Source: UBA6115 sp050953005
Lineage (GTDB): Bacteria > Bacillota > Clostridia > Christensenellales > Aristaeellaceae
Reading direction: 5' to 3'
Assembly: GCA_050953005.1 (NCBI GenBank)
Contig: JBMNLV010000003.1
Location: forward strand, 1 to 64,000
Length of the DNA: 64,000 bases
Positions 25,848 through 33,994 of this stretch are shown here, piece after piece; the stretch's first letter is position 1, and the number at the start of each line of letters is the position of its first letter. A program made the translations under genes and the position numbers. Under the pieces are notes generated by a model that had not been told where the DNA came from, ran no database searches, and saw nothing but the letters and a program-made list of their open reading frames with translations.

Positions 25848-27347
25848 TCAAGCGCCTACAATACGCTCTATAATCCAAACCAAATCACGGATATCCACTA
25901 CTTTATCCTGATTGGCATCCGCATTGACCATTGACTTTGCCTTTGTGCCATTGACGATGAATTCGATGACGCTCACCAAATCACGAATATCGATAACGTC
26001 ATCTCCATTGGCATCGCCATGCAGGGGCGCGCCGGGCTTGCGCGGCGTGGCGCTGACCAGAAAGCTGCTGTCCAATGCGCTCCAGGTCTGAAGCTCTATG
26101 TCAAACACGCGGATCATAAAATGATATGTCTTCCCGTTGGTTAATCCCTTGACAGTATAGCTTGCCTCCTGCCCAAAATCATTGGCCAACCGGACATATT
26201 TGCCGTCTTCATAGGAATAAACAGCGGTATCGGAAGAAAGCGGCGGGCTCCACCAGGACAAAGTCACCTGACCATCTCCCTGCGTTACATCAGGAATGAC
26301 CGATTCGATAACACCGAAATAATCCGTGGTCATCGAGCGTGAAACGCCTTTTGCATCCGTTACCGTGAGCACGCCTTCACAATGCGGTCCCCAGTACTTT
26401 GACACAATCAGGCTGGCACTGTCAGTGCCTTCTTTCTCCTGATATCCAGTTACTCTCTCACTGATCGGGTGAAATTCTTCACCTGTCAGGCGTCCAAACA
26501 GTTGGTATTGCAGCTTGTAGGGAGCCGTACCTCCTGTGATTTTCCAGTCAAGGAGTTGCGGCAGTCCGCTCGTCACATATTTGTAGCGTCTTGTCAGGCT
26601 GACCGCCAGCGCTTTCGTACCATCCCTGGAAATGCCAAAAGTATCGGAATACACTGTATGGGTAGGCGGGTTTTCGCCTGAACCCCAGTATTCTTCAGCC
26701 ACTACTCTCAGATAACCCTGCTTTCCATAAGCCGGAGGAGTATAACTGGTTGTGGTCGCATATCTGCTGCCCGAAACGCGCACCGGTCTTCCAACAGGGA
26801 CAAAGCCATACCCGTCGCCGTAGTCAATATACCATTGGTAAGTATACGGCATGTAGTCACCGGCTCCGGTATCGTATTCCTTATAAATGGTAGCCGTAAT
26901 GGGCTGGCCTGCGTTCACACTGGCTGCATTGAGGGTGACAAGGGTCTCGCCTGAAGCGGTCCATCCGTCATGATTGGTAATGCTGATGCCCAGCTGATCG
27001 CTTTCAAGGGAGAGGTGATTGTCCGGTTGCCGGTCAGACACGTTGATACAAAAGGTTATATCGCGTTTCATACCGGGTTGGATGCGGAGGGTGGCACGTC
27101 CTCTGCTGCCTTCAAAGGCAGACTCTTCCAAATCAATGTACATCTGCGCATTGAAATGCGCTATGCTGTTGTAGGGCGGCCGGCCGCCGGTGACCTCCCA
27201 GGTGAGCGTAACCGCTTCGCCCACGGTAAGGCTGGTGGTGCTGACATTGACATTGACAACGCTCAGCGGGGCAGCCGCCTGCATTTTGTTGGACGGCATC
27301 GGCAACAGCATCAACACAGCCATGCCGATAATCATCAATCGCTTCAT
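25848..27347 (-). CDS. Secreted protein with fibronectin type III and dockerin type I domains
   Basis: 499 residues from ATG 27347, which follows GGAGG by 6 bases. A signal peptide (KRLMIIGMAVLMLLPM, ending near AAA) leads into Ig-like beta-sandwich repeats with LTWEVTGGRPPYNS and LLDWKITGGTAPYKLQY, then a fibronectin type III domain (VTLSWWSPPLSS...YTVKGLTNGKTYHFMIRVFD). The last 60 residues are a dockerin with two calcium-loop repeats, GDANGDDVIDIRDLVSVIEFI and ADANQDKVVDIRDLVWIIERI. No catalytic module is seen. Dockerins bind cohesins in cellulosomes, but no cohesin is in the window, so it may serve as a cell-surface or stand-alone calcium module. Confidence 0.88.
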   Translation of the reverse strand: MKRLMIIGMAVLMLLPMPSNKMQAAAPLSVVNVNVSTTSLTVGEAVTLTWEVTGGRPPYNSIAHFNAQMYIDLEESAFEGSRGRATLRIQPGMKRDITFCINVSDRQPDNHLSLESDQLGISITNHDGWTASGETLVTLNAASVNAGQPITATIYKEYDTGAGDYMPYTYQWYIDYGDGYGFVPVGRPVRVSGSRYATTTSYTPPAYGKQGYLRVVAEEYWGSGENPPTHTVYSDTFGISRDGTKALAVSLTRRYKYVTSGLPQLLDWKITGGTAPYKLQYQLFGRLTGEEFHPISERVTGYQEKEGTDSASLIVSKYWGPHCEGVLTVTDAKGVSRSMTTDYFGVIESVIPDVTQGDGQVTLSWWSPPLSSDTAVYSYEDGKYVRLANDFGQEASYTVKGLTNGKTYHFMIRVFDIELQTWSALDSSFLVSATPRKPGAPLHGDANGDDVIDIRDLVSVIEFIVNGTKAKSMVNADANQDKVVDIRDLVWIIERIVGA

Positions 27348-27403
27348 TTTAACCTCCAAATACATTAGTTGCATGCCCGGCGATATCGCAACCGATTTTT
27401 TTG

Positions 27404-27432
27404 AGTTTAACTAAAACAAATCGACCGGTCAA
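27404..27432 (-). promoter_or_regulatory. Promoter of the dockerin protein gene
   Basis: Minus-strand TTGACC (27427-27432) and TAAACT (27404-27409) with a 17-base spacer, about 55 bases before the start at 27347. A good sigma-A match in an otherwise empty gap. Confidence 0.6.
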
Positions 27433-27489
27433 ATCGGAAAAAACCAAAGCCGCTCAGCACTCATTCTGACATGAGATGCTGCTAAAGCA

Positions 27490-27516
27490 AAATGGCTGCC
27501 TGTATTTCCGGCAACC
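27490..27516 (-). terminator. Candidate terminator after gyrA
   Basis: Seven-pair stem (27494-27500 with 27509-27515, one G-T) followed on the minus strand by ATTTTG. It is 13 bases after the gyrA stop. The T-run is short, so efficiency is uncertain. Confidence 0.45.
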
Positions 27517-27528
27517 AAAATTGATTGA

Positions 27529-30216
27529 TTATTCAAGGGTTTCCGTATCGTCATGTATCTCTTGGTCTGTCTGCTCAGAGGGTTCCATCTCATCCTCAAG
27601 ACCATAAACCACGTCCCGGTCTATCTCACGATGATGATCAGGAAACTCCTCGTCACTGGGCTCGCGTCCGGCACGTGCCACATCCACAATCACGCTGCCT
27701 TCAGCAACGCGCATCAACCGGACGCCCTGGGCAGCGCGGCCGGTCTCACGCACATCTTCTGCCGGGGTGCGGATAATCGTGCCATCGTCAGTAATGATCA
27801 TGATATCCTCATCCGACTGAACCATCAGCAAAGCGGATAACAGGCCGGTTTTCTCGGTGAGGTTGGTGGCCTTTATACCTTTGCCGCCGCGGTTTGTGAT
27901 GCGGTACTCATCAATCGCACTGCGCTTGCCATAGCCGTTCTCGGTCACTACCAACACCTGGGCGCCCGGCTCGATGGAGGCCATGGAGACCACCTCATCT
28001 CCCTCATCCAGGCGGATGCTGCGCACCCCCATGCTGGTGCGGCCGGAGGCGCGGATTCTGCGCATACTGAAGCGGATGGCCTTGCCTTGGCGCGTGCCCA
28101 AAATGACCTCACCATCGGTGAACGTCTCTTCTTCCCAGTCAGAATCATCATCTTCATCCTGCAGATCATCGGGCTGTTCCTCAGAACCGTCTTCAATCCG
28201 GAGCGTCTCACCCTCCAACTCCTGCAGCGCATCCTCGCCAAGCAGATCGCCTTGAATCAACTCTGCGCCGATGAGAGAATCTCCTTCGCGCAAGGTAATC
28301 GCGATCATGCCGACCCGGCGGATATTGCGGAAAGCGGACAGCGGCGTTTTCTTGATCAAACCGAAGCGTGTGGCCATGACCAGGTAGTGGTTATCCCTGT
28401 CCTCCTTGAGAACGGGGATCATGCCGGTCACCTTCTCATCAGGGAACAACGGCAGCACATTGACAATGGCTGTGCCCCGTGCTGTTCGGCTTGCCTCGGG
28501 AATCTCGTAGCACTTAACATTATAAACACGGCCCTGGTCGGTAAAGAACAGCAGGTCATCATGAGAATGGACTGTGTACAGCTGCTCTGTATAATCTTCC
28601 TCGCGCAATCCCAGCGCGCTGATCCCCTTTCCCCCGCGGTTCTGCGCGCGATAGGTGGACAGCGACAGGCGCTTGACATAACCGAAGTGGGACAGGGTAA
28701 CCACCATGTCATCCTTGGGGATTAACTCCTCAATATCAATCTCGCCATCCACCAGGGAAATTTCTGTCCGCCGCGCATCGGAAAAGCGGTCGCGGATCTG
28801 GATGAGCTCTTCCTTGATAACGCCCAACAGCTTGTGTTCATCCGCCAGAATGGACTGCAGGTAAGCGATGGTACGCTGCAATTCATCAAACTCCGCCTGC
28901 AGCTTGTCTGCCTCCAGGTTGGTCAAGCGCGCCAGACGCATGTCCAGGATGGCCTGAGCCTGCTTGTCTGAAAACTCAAACTGCGTAATCAACCCCTGCT
29001 TGGCCTCAGCTGTATCACGGGAATGACGGATCAAATGGACAATGGCATCGATATTGTCAAGCGCTTTGAGCAAGCCCTCCAGGATATGCGCGCGGGCCAG
29101 GGACTTATCCAGGTCGTAGCGTGTACGCCGGGTCACCACTTCCTCCTGATGGAGGATGTAGTGATGAATCATTTCCTTCAGGTTAAGCAGCCTGGGCTGC
29201 CCGTCCACCAGCGCCAGCATGATGGCGCCAAAGGTTTCCTGCAACTGGGTGTGCTTGTAAAGATAGTTGAGTACCACGCTGCTTTGCGCATCGCGCTTGA
29301 GCTCGATTACCACACGCATACCGTCACGGTCAGACTCATCACGTATGTCGCTGATGCCATCCAGGCGCTTTTCGTGAACGAGTTCCGCAATCTTGGTAAT
29401 CATGCGCGCCTTGTTGACCATGTAGGGAATTTCGGTAATAACGATGCGGTTGCGGCCACTGGGTAGCGTTTCAATGTCTGCCTTGGCGCGCACAATGATA
29501 CGTCCACGCCCGGTATAGTAAGCCTCGCGGATGCCTGCACGGCCCAAAATGATCGCGCCGGTAGGGAAATCCGGCCCCTTGATATGCTCCATGAGTTCAT
29601 CAAGGGTGATATCCGGGTTGTCGATCATGGCGACAGTGCCGGAAATAACCTCGCCCAGGTTGTGGGGCGGCACATTGGTAGCCATGCCAACCGCGATACC
29701 GGAGGAGCCGTTGACCAGCAGGTTGGGAAAACGGCTGGGCAAAACCGTGGGCTGCATCAGGGATTCATCAAAGTTAGGGTAAAAATCTACCGTATCCTTA
29801 TCAATCTCACCAATCAGATGACTGGCGATTTTACTCATTCGCGCCTCAGTATAGCGCATGGCCGCGGGCTGGTCGCCATCCACCGAACCAAAGTTGCCCT
29901 GACCATCCACCAGCAGGCATCGGGTGGAGAAATCCTGCGCCAGGCGCACCATGGCGTCATATACACTGGCTTCCCCGTGTGGATGGTATTTGCCCAGCAC
30001 GTCACCAACGATACGCGCGCTTTTGCGGTAGGGCTTGTCGCTGGTCATGCCCAGCTCGTTCATCGCATAGAGGATCCTCCGGTGAACCGGCTTAAGGCCG
30101 TCGCGCACATCGGGCAAAGCCCGGTTGACAATCACCGCCATGGAATAAGCGATAAAGGACTTCTTAACCTCGTGCTCCAGTTCTGTAGGGATCAGGTTAT
30201 CTCGGATTTCACTCAT
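27529..30216 (-). CDS. gyrA: DNA gyrase subunit A
   Basis: Breakage-reunion subunit of gyrase. 895 residues. Catalytic Tyr122 lies in AAMRYTEAR, numbered as in E. coli. The quinolone region reads HPHGEASVYDAMV, so position 83 is Ala instead of Ser, while Asp87 is kept. QNRGGKG at 525-531 is the GyrA box required for DNA wrapping, which rules out ParC. The C-terminal beta-pinwheel (about 500-850) is interrupted at about 655-702 by a very acidic insertion rich in Glu and Asp, and the protein ends with a second acidic tail (852-895). It follows gyrB after about 50 bases. Confidence 0.98.
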   Translation of the reverse strand: MSEIRDNLIPTELEHEVKKSFIAYSMAVIVNRALPDVRDGLKPVHRRILYAMNELGMTSDKPYRKSARIVGDVLGKYHPHGEASVYDAMVRLAQDFSTRCLLVDGQGNFGSVDGDQPAAMRYTEARMSKIASHLIGEIDKDTVDFYPNFDESLMQPTVLPSRFPNLLVNGSSGIAVGMATNVPPHNLGEVISGTVAMIDNPDITLDELMEHIKGPDFPTGAIILGRAGIREAYYTGRGRIIVRAKADIETLPSGRNRIVITEIPYMVNKARMITKIAELVHEKRLDGISDIRDESDRDGMRVVIELKRDAQSSVVLNYLYKHTQLQETFGAIMLALVDGQPRLLNLKEMIHHYILHQEEVVTRRTRYDLDKSLARAHILEGLLKALDNIDAIVHLIRHSRDTAEAKQGLITQFEFSDKQAQAILDMRLARLTNLEADKLQAEFDELQRTIAYLQSILADEHKLLGVIKEELIQIRDRFSDARRTEISLVDGEIDIEELIPKDDMVVTLSHFGYVKRLSLSTYRAQNRGGKGISALGLREEDYTEQLYTVHSHDDLLFFTDQGRVYNVKCYEIPEASRTARGTAIVNVLPLFPDEKVTGMIPVLKEDRDNHYLVMATRFGLIKKTPLSAFRNIRRVGMIAITLREGDSLIGAELIQGDLLGEDALQELEGETLRIEDGSEEQPDDLQDEDDDSDWEEETFTDGEVILGTRQGKAIRFSMRRIRASGRTSMGVRSIRLDEGDEVVSMASIEPGAQVLVVTENGYGKRSAIDEYRITNRGGKGIKATNLTEKTGLLSALLMVQSDEDIMIITDDGTIIRTPAEDVRETGRAAQGVRLMRVAEGSVIVDVARAGREPSDEEFPDHHREIDRDVVYGLEDEMEPSEQTDQEIHDDTETLE

Positions 30217-30268
30217 CGTTGTCTCTACTCGTTTCTTTATTGTAAGTTTGCCAATATGCTACACTATG

Positions 30269-32242
30269 CTAAATATCCAGATCCGCCACCAGATCGTAGT
30301 TTTGCTCAATAAACTCACGCCGTGGCTCAACCTGGTCACCCATCAGCAGTGTGAAAGTTTCGTCCGCCGTAATAGCGTCCGCAACCGTTACTTGCATCAT
30401 GGTACGGGTTTCCGGGTTCATGGTAGTCGTCCACAACTGCTCTGATGACATTTCCCCAAGGCCCTTGTAGCGCTGTATTTCGGGCTTGGGCTCGCGGCCA
30501 ATCTCGTTGAGCAATTCCTCCAGCGCATCGTCATTATAGACATAGCGCTCCATCTTTCCCCTGCTCACCTTATATAATGGCGGCATGGCAATATAAACAT
30601 AACCTTTCTCAATCAGCGGGCGCATGTAGCGGTAAAAGAAGGTAAGCATCAGCACCCTGATATGCGCGCCGTCAACATCAGCGTCGGTCATACACACAAT
30701 GCGGTGATAACGCAGCTTGCTCAGGTCAAAATCGTCGCCAATGCCGCAGCCGAAGGCAGTGATCATGTTTTTGATTTCCTCATTCCTCAACACACGATCC
30801 AGCCTGGTTTTTTCAACATTGAGAATCTTGCCCCGCAGGGGCAGAATGGCCTGATAATGCCGATCACGGCCGGATTTGGCGGAACCGCCGGCAGAGTTCC
30901 CTTCCACCAGAAAGATTTCACACTTAGCAGGATCAGTCTCAGAACAGTCAGCCAGCTTGCCAGGCAGAGAAGCAGACTCCAGCACAGATTTTCGCCGGGT
31001 CAACTCGCGTGCTTTGCGCGCAGCTTCACGGGCGCGCGCCGCGCCCAGGCAGCGGTCCAAAATGACACGGGCAGTCCCGGGATTTTCCTCCAGATAGGAA
31101 CCCAACTGCTCAAACACCAGGCTGTCCACAATGCCGCGCACCTCGGAGTTGCCCAGTTTGGACTTAGTCTGGCCCTCAAACTGCGGCTCCTTCAGCTTGA
31201 CGGAAACAACGGCAGCCATGCTTTCACGAACATCCTCACCGCGCAGGTTGCTGTCCGCATCCTTTAGAATTTTGTAGCGCCTGCCGTAATCGTTGATAGA
31301 GCGGGTCAAAGCTGCATAAAATCCCACAAGGTGCGTACCGCCCTCCGGTGTGCGAACATTGTTGGCAAAGGCGAAAGTGTTTTCCTGGTATGAATCGTTA
31401 TATTGGAGCGCTACTTCAACAGCCACATCATTCCGCAAGCCTTCGATATAAATGGGCTCGGGAAAAAGAGGGCTGCGATTCTTGTTGATGTACTTGACAA
31501 ACTCTACTATGCCGCCTTCGTAATGGTAGCTGCGGGCTTCCTCAGGCGTTACTCGCTCATCTGTGATGTCAATGCGAATGCCTTTGTTGAGGAAGGCCAT
31601 CTCACGCATACGGCTTTGGAGCACCTCAAAGCGGAAGGATGCGTCCACATCAAAGATCCCCTCGGGATTGTGGTCGCTCTTGATGTCGGGCCAGAAACGA
31701 ACCGTTGTGCCGGTGCGGTCTGTCTGCCCAATGGTACGTAAATCATATTTGATCTTGCCGCGCGTGTACTCCTGCTGAAAAACATGCCCGCTCTGATAGA
31801 CCAGCACTTCCATATGCTCACTCAGCGCATTGACTACAGAAGCGCCCACACCGTGCAAACCGCCTGAAACCTTGTATCCGTCCCCGCCAAACTTACCGCC
31901 AGCGTGCAGTACAGTCAAACAGACCTCGACTGCCGGCCGCTTGAGCTTGGGGTGCAGTCCGACGGGAAAGCCACGGCCGTTATCCTCTACCGAAACAGAA
32001 CCGTCCGCGTGCAGGCGCACCCTGATATGATCGCAATAGCCGGCCAGCGCCTCGTCAACGGAATTGTCAACAATTTCATACACCAGATGATGCAGGCCGT
32101 TTTGATCGGTTGAGCCGATGTACATGCCAGGCCGTTTCCGCACAGCCTCCAGCCCTTCCAACACCTGGATTTGCTTTTCGTCATAGGCGGCATCCACGTG
32201 GGTGGTCATGGCCGCGATGTCCTGATGGTTGTCCCTGGTCAT
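30269..32242 (-). CDS. gyrB: DNA gyrase subunit B
   Basis: ATPase subunit of gyrase. 657 residues, the usual length for the short Gram-positive form. GHKL ATPase motifs: YEIVDNSVDEALAGYC, VEDNGRGFPVG and GGLHGVGASVVNALSE. The TOPRIM domain has FLVEGNSAGGSAKSGRDR and DADVDGAHIRVLMLTF. The C-terminus ends with RYKGLGEMSSEQLWTTTMNPETR, typical of GyrB. The start at 32242 follows GAGGT. gyrB-gyrA form an operon here. recF and dnaN, often beside gyrB, are not present. Confidence 0.98.
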   Translation of the reverse strand: MTRDNHQDIAAMTTHVDAAYDEKQIQVLEGLEAVRKRPGMYIGSTDQNGLHHLVYEIVDNSVDEALAGYCDHIRVRLHADGSVSVEDNGRGFPVGLHPKLKRPAVEVCLTVLHAGGKFGGDGYKVSGGLHGVGASVVNALSEHMEVLVYQSGHVFQQEYTRGKIKYDLRTIGQTDRTGTTVRFWPDIKSDHNPEGIFDVDASFRFEVLQSRMREMAFLNKGIRIDITDERVTPEEARSYHYEGGIVEFVKYINKNRSPLFPEPIYIEGLRNDVAVEVALQYNDSYQENTFAFANNVRTPEGGTHLVGFYAALTRSINDYGRRYKILKDADSNLRGEDVRESMAAVVSVKLKEPQFEGQTKSKLGNSEVRGIVDSLVFEQLGSYLEENPGTARVILDRCLGAARAREAARKARELTRRKSVLESASLPGKLADCSETDPAKCEIFLVEGNSAGGSAKSGRDRHYQAILPLRGKILNVEKTRLDRVLRNEEIKNMITAFGCGIGDDFDLSKLRYHRIVCMTDADVDGAHIRVLMLTFFYRYMRPLIEKGYVYIAMPPLYKVSRGKMERYVYNDDALEELLNEIGREPKPEIQRYKGLGEMSSEQLWTTTMNPETRTMMQVTVADAITADETFTLLMGDQVEPRREFIEQNYDLVADLDI

Positions 32243-32304
32243 TGATTTACCTCATTGCAGTACTTGGTCAAACGCAGAAAGAAATTACATTTGCATCCTT
32301 TATT

Positions 32305-32333
32305 ATTGTAGCATAAAACGGTATAAAAGTAAA
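32305..32333 (-). promoter_or_regulatory. Candidate promoter of gyrB-gyrA
   Basis: Minus-strand TTTACT (32328-32333) and TACAAT (32305-32310) separated by 17 bases, about 62 bases before the gyrB start. The -35 box is a weak match. Confidence 0.45.
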
Positions 32334-32335
32334 CG

Positions 32336-32357
32336 AAAACCGCCTCTAAAACGGCGG
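32336..32357 (-). terminator. Terminator after the CapA-like gene
   Basis: Minus-strand CCGCC (32353-32357) pairs with GGCGG (32340-32344) around an 8-base loop, followed by TTTTCG. It lies about 107 bases after the capA-like stop at 32464, just upstream of the gyrB promoter. Confidence 0.55.
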
Positions 32358-32463
32358 AAAATTGCTTTGTTTTGTTATGATATTCTTAAGAAATCAGGGC
32401 AAACGCAGCTTTTGTATTATCTGGTCTACGCGAGAGGGCGAAACGCACCCGGCCCACAGCCTG

Positions 32464-33588
32464 CTAAAGCGCCGGATGCCCGACATCCTGCGTGGACTGC
32501 GAGGGCACAAAGGGCTGCAGCGCGCCTATGCCCTCCTGATAGGGCGCGAGGGTAAAGCCGGTGTCATATTGAACCAGTTCCAACGCGGCCAGCGCCTCCT
32601 CCCCTGTGAGAACAACCGGCTGATAGTTGTTGTATTCCGAAGTCCCCGAGGGGGAGACCGGAATCAGGTTGACCTGGTGACCCAGGTAGTTCTTTTGCGC
32701 GTCAAAGCGCATTTCTACCCGCGCGACAATGGCTTTGTCGGCCCGCACGCCCGGGCGGCGGGTGATGTCCAGCAGGCGGTTGCCGCCAAAGGAAAAATTG
32801 CCAAGGGAATACAACACAGTCGCATCGCCTAATATATCCACGCCCTGAGGGACATGCGGATGGTGCCCCACCACCAGGTTCACACCGTGTTTGACCAGCC
32901 AGTCAGCCATTTGCTGCTGTTTTTTGTTGCGGTTGCGTGCATATTCGGTGCCATCATGGATGATGCCGACCACGGCATGGCAACCGGCCTCCCTGAAGGA
33001 ATTCAACAGCTTGCTTAAGGCATCCCGGCCAACATACCAATAGGCCTGATAAGTGCCCAGAAAACCAATTTTGATGCCGTTTTTCTCATAGATATATCCC
33101 AGTGAGATGACATGATTGCTGCCAAATACCCCGATATCAAGCGCTTCTACAGCGGAAATGGTACTCAGCAGCCCGGACTTGCCGTAATCCAGAATATGAT
33201 TGTTGGCAACAAAAGCCAACTCAACGCTGCCCTCTTTGAGAATCTGCGCAAAACTTGTGGGCGCGCGGAACAGATAGCGCTTATCCGCCTTGTTGTTGGT
33301 CCTGTCATAAAACACGTTTTCCAGGTTGATAACGGTCAGGTCATCCTCTTCAAAGAAATCCTTAAATTTAGCAAAAGGGTAATCAAAACCGTACCGCTTG
33401 ACATGTCCGACAAAGGAATCCTCCCGGCTGGCCAGGCGATCCTCGCTTCCGAGGGTACAATCCCCCGTAAAAGTCATAATGACGCTGGTGCCCTCCTCTG
33501 CAGGAACCACCAGCGGCAAACACAGAATAAAAACAAGGAGCGCAGCGTACAAGCGCATTCTAAAGCCCGTAAAAAAACTCGAATTCAT
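32464..33588 (-). CDS. CapA family protein (PgsA/YwtB-like metallophosphatase fold), secreted
   Basis: 374 residues with an N-terminal signal peptide (MRLYAALLVFILCLPLVVPAEE). Family features: VIMTFTGDCTLGSED at the start of the domain, DLTVINLENVFYD, ELAFVANNHILDYGKSGLLSTI, GIIHDGTEYARNRNKKQQQMADWLV, and LVVGHHPHVPQGVDIL. These match PGA_cap (CapA), a calcineurin-like fold seen in poly-gamma-glutamate synthesis proteins. No capB or capC is nearby, so a role in poly-glutamate synthesis cannot be concluded; a general envelope hydrolase is equally likely. It has its own promoter and terminator. Confidence 0.9.
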   Translation of the reverse strand: MNSSFFTGFRMRLYAALLVFILCLPLVVPAEEGTSVIMTFTGDCTLGSEDRLASREDSFVGHVKRYGFDYPFAKFKDFFEEDDLTVINLENVFYDRTNNKADKRYLFRAPTSFAQILKEGSVELAFVANNHILDYGKSGLLSTISAVEALDIGVFGSNHVISLGYIYEKNGIKIGFLGTYQAYWYVGRDALSKLLNSFREAGCHAVVGIIHDGTEYARNRNKKQQQMADWLVKHGVNLVVGHHPHVPQGVDILGDATVLYSLGNFSFGGNRLLDITRRPGVRADKAIVARVEMRFDAQKNYLGHQVNLIPVSPSGTSEYNNYQPVVLTGEEALAALELVQYDTGFTLAPYQEGIGALQPFVPSQSTQDVGHPAL

Positions 33589-33594
33589 AAGCGC

Positions 33595-33624
33595 ATTCTA
33601 TCAATTTGTTCCAAAGCCTGTCAA
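33595..33624 (-). promoter_or_regulatory. Promoter of the CapA-like gene
   Basis: Minus-strand TTGACA (33619-33624) and TAGAAT (33595-33600), 18-base spacer. It is unusually close to the start at 33588: the transcript would begin at about the initiation codon and be nearly leaderless from the first ATG. A later in-frame ATG (MRLYAALL, 33558) would then be a plausible start. Confidence 0.55.
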
Positions 33625-33636
33625 GCCCTTTCAGCC

Positions 33637-33665
33637 TTGACAAAACAAGCATCCGGCCTTAAACT
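33637..33665 (+). promoter_or_regulatory. Promoter of the T-box leader
   Basis: TTGACA at 33637-33642, 17-base spacer, TAAACT at 33660-33665. Transcription would begin near 33672, just before stem I of the T-box. It is divergent from the capA-like promoter. Confidence 0.75.
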
Positions 33666-33671
33666 CCCCAT

Positions 33672-33925
33672 TAAACCTATGAGGCAGACGAGTAGGCGGG
33701 AACGCCCAGCCAAAGAGAGCCGCGGGATGGTGCAACGCGGTGCAGGCACCCGGTGAATGGACTGCTGAGGGCCAGCTGAACGGGAAACCAAGTAGGTGAG
33801 GACGGGAAACGCGCCCGTTATCCAAGCGTCGTATGTGTCGGCATGCGAATAGAGTGGGCCTTTGGCCAAGTTGAGTGGTACCGCGGATACAACCGCCTCA
33901 AGATAATTCTTGAGGCGGTTTTGCT
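33672..33925 (+). promoter_or_regulatory. T-box leader with a tryptophan (UGG) specifier
   Basis: tRNA-sensing riboswitch. The loop E pair AGTA (33691-33694) and GAA (33755-33757) marks the specifier loop, and the codon after GAA is TGG (33758-33760), followed by A; this is tryptophan. The T-box core GAGTGGTACCGCGG is at 33873-33886, with TGGT as the bulge that pairs with the tRNA acceptor end. The terminator is a 13-base stem (33891-33903 with its complement) ending at TTTT, 33919-33922. When uncharged tRNA-Trp binds, the antiterminator forms and the downstream transporter genes are transcribed. The specifier assignment is by eye. Confidence 0.88.
33891..33922 (+). terminator. Regulated terminator of the T-box
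   Basis: AACCGCCTCAAG (33891-33902) pairs with CTTGAGGCGGTT (33909-33920) around a short loop, followed by TT. Its 5' arm region overlaps the end of the antiterminator, as expected for a transcriptional T-box. Confidence 0.85.
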
Positions 33926-33994
33926 CAGGGAACTCATCAAAAGCAATCAGGCCGCCGACAGCACCTGAAACCCCAAAAAAGAAAGGAGAAACCC

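Noticed and set aside
32464..33588. Poly-gamma-glutamate capsule locus
   Set aside because: Only a CapA-fold protein is present; capB/pgsB and capC/pgsC are missing, and CapA-like proteins are common outside capsule loci.
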